Shown here: positions 35,209 to 38,321 of the stretch, piece by piece
How the letters are laid out: each line of letters opens with the position of its first letter
How positions within the stretch are numbered: the first letter of the stretch is position 1
Assembly: GCA_021780195.1 (NCBI GenBank)
Contig: JAJXZE010000017.1
Span: 1-38,321, forward strand
Length of the DNA: 38,321 nucleotides
Source: a bacterium
Lineage (GTDB): Bacteria; Patescibacteriota; Minisyncoccia; UBA6257; 2-01-FULL-56-20
Reading direction: 5' to 3'
Translations under genes and position numbers: made by a program
The notes under the pieces: model-generated
Databases searched by the model: none
Told to the model about the DNA's origin: nothing
The model's input: only the letters and a program-made list of their open reading frames with translations

Positions 35209-35929
35209 TCTTCTCGAACGCCTTCACGATCGGATCCATATTGCCCTCGAGGACCTTCTCGATATTGTGCCACTTTTTGCCGATGCGGTGGTCCGTGATG
35301 CGGTCATCGGGAAAATTGTAGGTGCGGATTTTTTCCGAACGGTCTCCCGTGCCGATCTGCTCGCGCCGGAGGTCGGTCACGGAGCCGGTGGCCCGGAGCT
35401 GTTCGATCTCGTAAAGCTTGGCGCGGAGGATATCGAGCGCTTTTTCGCGGTTCGCGTTCTGCGAGCGTTCCTCGCGCGAGGAAACGACGATGCCGGTCGG
35501 CTTGTGGAGGAGGCGCACGGCAGTTTCCACCTTATTGACGTTCTGCCCGCCGGGGCCGCCGGCGCGCGAAAAGGTCACCTCGAGATCGCCCGGGACGATA
35601 TTCACCTCCCGGGCTTCCACGACGGGAAGCACGGCGACGGACGCGGTCGACGTATGGACGCGGCCCGCTTTTTCGGTTTTTGGCACGCGCTGGACGCGGT
35701 GCACGCCCGATTCGTGCCGGAACGCCTCATAGCATCCCTCGCCCTTCACTTCGGCGACGAGATGTTTCACTCCCTGGAGCGTTGTGGCGTTCGAGTCCAG
35801 GACGGAGAAGCCCCAGCCGCGGTTCGCGGCATAGCGTTGATACATGCGCGCAAGGTCGCCGGCGAACATGGCCGCCTCATCGCCTCCCGCCCCCGCCCGT
35901 ATTTCCATAATGATCTTGTTCGCCGTCAT
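35195..35929 (-). CDS. prfA: Peptide chain release factor 1-like protein, lacking N-terminal domain
   Basis: [52 protein letters not shown] (PxT), [17 protein letters not shown] (GGQ). 244 aa. Confidence 0.9.
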   Translation of the reverse strand: MTANKIIMEIRAGAGGDEAAMFAGDLARMYQRYAANRGWGFSVLDSNATTLQGVKHLVAEVKGEGCYEAFRHESGVHRVQRVPKTEKAGRVHTSTASVAVLPVVEAREVNIVPGDLEVTFSRAGGPGGQNVNKVETAVRLLHKPTGIVVSSREERSQNANREKALDILRAKLYEIEQLRATGSVTDLRREQIGTGDRSEKIRTYNFPDDRITDHRIGKKWHNIEKVLEGNMDPIVKAFEKTGQA

Positions 35930-35958
35930 GATCGTTATGTTATGATAATAGTAAATCG

Positions 35959-36348
35959 ATGGCGGAGCAACCTTTCATCCTGATCGTAGACGACGAACCC
36001 GACTTCCGGGAAATCTTCGGCGCGAAGCTCACGGCGATGGGGTGCCGCGTGGAGACCGCCGAGAACGGCGCCGCGGCGCTCGAAAAACTTGCTTCCATGA
36101 CGCCCGACCTCGTCCTGATGGACGTGAAGATGCCGGTGATGGACGGCGCCACCGCGGTCCTCAAAATGAAGGCCGACCCCCGCCTCAAGGACCTCCGCGT
36201 GGCGTTTCTCACGAGCCTCGGCGATCCGCGCTTCGAGATGCAGGAGATCAACCGGAAATTCGCCGCAGAAGTGGGCGCGCACTATCTCCAGAAGACCGAG
36301 GACCTGGATATATTGGGGGAGCAGATCAAGCGGATTCTATCATCATGA
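35959..36348 (+). CDS. Single-domain response regulator 1
   Basis: [34 protein letters not shown]. Confidence 0.92.
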   Translation: MAEQPFILIVDDEPDFREIFGAKLTAMGCRVETAENGAAALEKLASMTPDLVLMDVKMPVMDGATAVLKMKADPRLKDLRVAFLTSLGDPRFEMQEINRKFAAEVGAHYLQKTEDLDILGEQIKRILSS

Positions 36349-36740
36349 GGGAGAAACCGCTGATCCTCGTGGTGGACGATGAACACGACCTTCTCGAGAT
36401 CATGTCGGTGAAACTCAGTGCTTCGGGGTTCGATACCGTCGTCGCCTATAACGGCAAAGAGGCGTACGAGGCGGCTAAGAAGGTGCATCCCGACCTCATC
36501 CTGATGGACATCCATATGCCGGGCGAGACGGGGACCGACGCCGCGCTCACCATCAAGCAGGATGCGGAGACCAAGGACATCAAGATCGCGTTCCTCTCGA
36601 GCCTGAAGGATCCGTGGCCGAAGACGCTCTCTCCCCGCGACAAACTCGCCAAGGATCTTGGCATGGAGGATTTCATCGACAAGACCGGCGACCTTGAAAC
36701 GATCGTGGGGAAGGTGCGCGAGATCCTCGCAAGGAAATAA
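36345..36740 (+). CDS. Single-domain response regulator 2
   Basis: ILVVDDEHDLLEIM, LILMDIHMPGETG, DFIDKTGD; ATGA overlap with the previous gene. Confidence 0.92.
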   Translation: MREKPLILVVDDEHDLLEIMSVKLSASGFDTVVAYNGKEAYEAAKKVHPDLILMDIHMPGETGTDAALTIKQDAETKDIKIAFLSSLKDPWPKTLSPRDKLAKDLGMEDFIDKTGDLETIVGKVREILARK

Positions 36741-36750
36741 TCTGACGCGC

Positions 36751-37503
36751 ATGACGGACGCCCGCAACGAAGAACTGCACCGCAAGCTCCGCGAGGAGAA
36801 CCGCGAGCTCGCGGAACTGAACCACTTCAAGACGCACCTTCTTTCGCTCACGTCGCACGAGATGAAGACGCCGCTCGGCATCATCCGCGGCTATGCTGCG
36901 CTCCTGCGCGAAGGGCACTACGGCGATATTGACCCGCAGGCCAAGGAGATCATCGGGAAGATAGAGTTCGCGGCGGAGGACCTGGTGAACCTCGTCGACA
37001 ACGTGATCAATCTGCGCAAGGTGGAGGAGGGGAGGATGGAGTACGAAATGGAGGACGTGGACTTCGTGAAGCTCGCGCGGCAGGCGGCGGAGGAGCTCGG
37101 GCACATGGCGACGAGCAAGGGTCTCGACATGAGCTTCAGCGCGCCCGACCGCGAGATCATGGTCCGCGCCGACGAGCAAAAACTAAGGCACATCATCCAG
37201 AACTTCCTCGATAATGCGGTGAAGTATACCCGTAAGGGCTATGTTCGTGCGAAAGTCATAGAGGAGGAGCGCAACGCGGTCTTCTCCGTGGAGGATTCGG
37301 GCGTCGGTATCCCACACGAGGTCATCCCGGCTCTTTTCCAGGAATTCGTCCGCGACGAGCGCATCAGGCGCGAGATCCGTGGCACGGGACTCGGTCTTTA
37401 TGTGGCGCGTGTGTTCGCCGAGGCGCACGGCGGCAGGGTATGGGTGGAGTCGGGAGGGGAGGACAAAGGATCGGCATTCTATCTTTCAGTGCCAAAGATC
37501 TGA
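36751..37503 (+). CDS. Soluble sensor histidine kinase without TM or recognisable input domain
   Basis: H-box LTSHEMKTPLGIIRGYA, N-box NFLDNAVKYT, G-boxes VEDSGVGIP and GTGLGLYVAR. Confidence 0.93.
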   Translation: MTDARNEELHRKLREENRELAELNHFKTHLLSLTSHEMKTPLGIIRGYAALLREGHYGDIDPQAKEIIGKIEFAAEDLVNLVDNVINLRKVEEGRMEYEMEDVDFVKLARQAAEELGHMATSKGLDMSFSAPDREIMVRADEQKLRHIIQNFLDNAVKYTRKGYVRAKVIEEERNAVFSVEDSGVGIPHEVIPALFQEFVRDERIRREIRGTGLGLYVARVFAEAHGGRVWVESGGEDKGSAFYLSVPKI

Positions 37504-37508
37504 GGCCT

Positions 37509-37591
37509 GGCTTCGCTCTCCGGCATATGTGTTGCCGGAACATCCCTTCCTCGTAAATGTTCCGGCAACACATATGCCGGAGAGCGAAGCC
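37509..37591. repeat. Long perfect inverted repeat (35-bp arms, 13-nt loop)
   Basis: GGCTTCGCTCTCCGGCATATGTGTTGCCGGAACAT (37509-37543) and its exact complement (37557-37591). Confidence 0.97.
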
Positions 37592-37615
37592 GCCTACGGC
37601 ATTTGGGGGAAGAAA

Positions 37616-37641
37616 GAAAAAACGCCGGGAGGCGTTTTTTC
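37616..37641. terminator. Bidirectional intrinsic terminator
   Basis: GAAAAAACGCC GGGA GGCGTTTTTTC between convergent genes. Confidence 0.85.
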
Positions 37642-37663
37642 TTGTGATGCGGTCGGGAATTCC

Positions 37664-37906
37664 TTAATTTTTCTTCGCGCGAACCTTTTTCGCTTTCGGC
37701 GCAACAGCCTTCGTGCGGCGCGTCTTGAATTTCTCGACGCGGCCCGCGGTGTCGATGAGCTTGGTCTCGCCGGTGTAGAACGGGTGGCACTTTGCGCAGA
37801 TTTCCACGCGGATCTCTTCTTTGGTTGCCCCCGTCGTGAACGTGTTGCCGCAGGCGCAGATCACTTTTGCTTTGGGGAAATATTTCGGCTGGATGTCCTT
37901 CTTCAT
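37664..37906 (-). CDS. rpmE: 50S ribosomal protein L31
   Basis: [60 protein letters not shown]. Confidence 0.95.
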   Translation of the reverse strand: MKKDIQPKYFPKAKVICACGNTFTTGATKEEIRVEICAKCHPFYTGETKLIDTAGRVEKFKTRRTKAVAPKAKKVRAKKN

Positions 37907-37960
37907 GATGGTGTCTATTATAGAGGGGATCGGGGGATACGTCAAATAGAAAACCGGGTA

Positions 37961-38134
37961 CTAGGGTACCCGGGGGAGCAGGTGCTCCACGAGTGGTGCG
38001 GACCACTCGATAAGAGCACCGAGGAAAAAAATGGTGGCGATAAATACAAATACCGCCACCGCCGGCCATAACGTGGCCGGCTCGTGATCCCGCCGTTTGG
38101 CGGGGATGATACCTTGGCGCTCCCACTGAATCAT
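37961..38134 (-). CDS. Small single-pass membrane protein, 57 aa
   Basis: MIQWERQGIIPAKRRDHEPATLWPAVAVFVFIATIFFLGALIEWSAPLVEHLLPRVP; AGGAGG SD. Confidence 0.65.
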   Translation of the reverse strand: MIQWERQGIIPAKRRDHEPATLWPAVAVFVFIATIFFLGALIEWSAPLVEHLLPRVP

Positions 38135-38157
38135 GGAGCACCTCCTTTCTGGAATAA

Positions 38158-38185
38158 AGAGTACCATATTATTCTGTTTTGTCAA
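38158..38185 (-). promoter_or_regulatory. Promoter of the 57-aa membrane protein gene
   Basis: Minus strand TTGACA (38185-38180), 16-nt spacer, TACTCT preceded by TGG. Confidence 0.6.
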
Positions 38186-38197
38186 ATGGCGCAGGGT

Positions 38198-38310
38198 GAA
38201 TTCTCACCCTCATTGCACAGGGGTTTGCAGGCTCATTGCACAGGTCTTTTTCATAATCCATGCTCCGAGGTATGTCATACACACGCATCGGAAAAGAAGA
38301 TTGGACGGTC
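38198..38310 (-). repeat. Dispersed intergenic element, copy 2
   Basis: Homologous to 9838-9949. Contains an internal 13-bp direct repeat CTCATTGCACAGG at 38209-38221 and 38232-38244. Confidence 0.8.
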
Positions 38311-38321
38311 ATAGCCCGCAT

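Noticed and set aside
35930-36282. Missing N-terminus of RF1 hidden by frameshift
   Set aside because: The upstream sequence is the divergent response-regulator gene; no RF1-like peptide in any minus-strand frame.
37379-38071. Plus-strand ORF and minus-strand ORF 37479-38141 with mirrored SPAYVLPEH/VPATHMPESEA peptides
   Set aside because: They read through the 35-bp inverted repeat and the kinase and rpmE genes; no coding support.
38198-38321. Dispersed element as protein-coding (shared FRC.CMTY....K.T.A..LQTP.Q* reading)
   Set aside because: One frame looks conserved between copies, but copy 2 has a stop immediately upstream and neither copy has a supported start, so the similarity is better explained at the DNA level.

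Overview
This 38.3 kb window is gene-dense, GC-rich bacterial chromosome. It carries housekeeping genes in short operons: dnaJ, rnhB, rpmF-nusB-rnc-smc, rpsP-khpA, efp, mnmA, proS, mreBCD-PBP2, galT-like, rplU, engB, metK, pgk, aspS, ndk, prfA, rpmE. It also carries rnpB, a tRNA-Lys(UUU) and a tRNA-Ala-like gene. Several core proteins lack a normally conserved domain (SMC without hinge, AspRS without GAD, ProRS without INS, RF1 without its N-terminal domain). That suggests a reduced Patescibacteria/CPR-like (Parcubacteria-like) genome, but the taxonomy is inference only. The most unusual signals are: (1) a roughly 300-nt putative transcription unit (8569-8880) in which a complete tRNA-Ala(CGC)-like gene sits inside an 18-bp perfect inverted repeat, which itself sits between an orphan 5' tRNA fragment and an orphan 3' tRNA fragment; (2) a roughly 110-bp dispersed intergenic element in 2 good copies plus 1 partial copy, each oriented toward a downstream membrane-protein gene, two of them with identical spacing to a -35 box; (3) recurrent extended -10 boxes 7-10 nt upstream of start codons, suggesting leaderless mRNAs, calibrated by the rnpB promoter; (4) long perfect hairpins (27 and 35 bp arms); (5) a stand-alone RNA polymerase alpha-CTD-like protein in an islet of small ORFs; (6) a divergent rnpB/xre promoter with nested dyads; and (7) a coiled-coil gene built of 21-bp tandem repeats. 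No CRISPR array, transposase or rRNA was seen.
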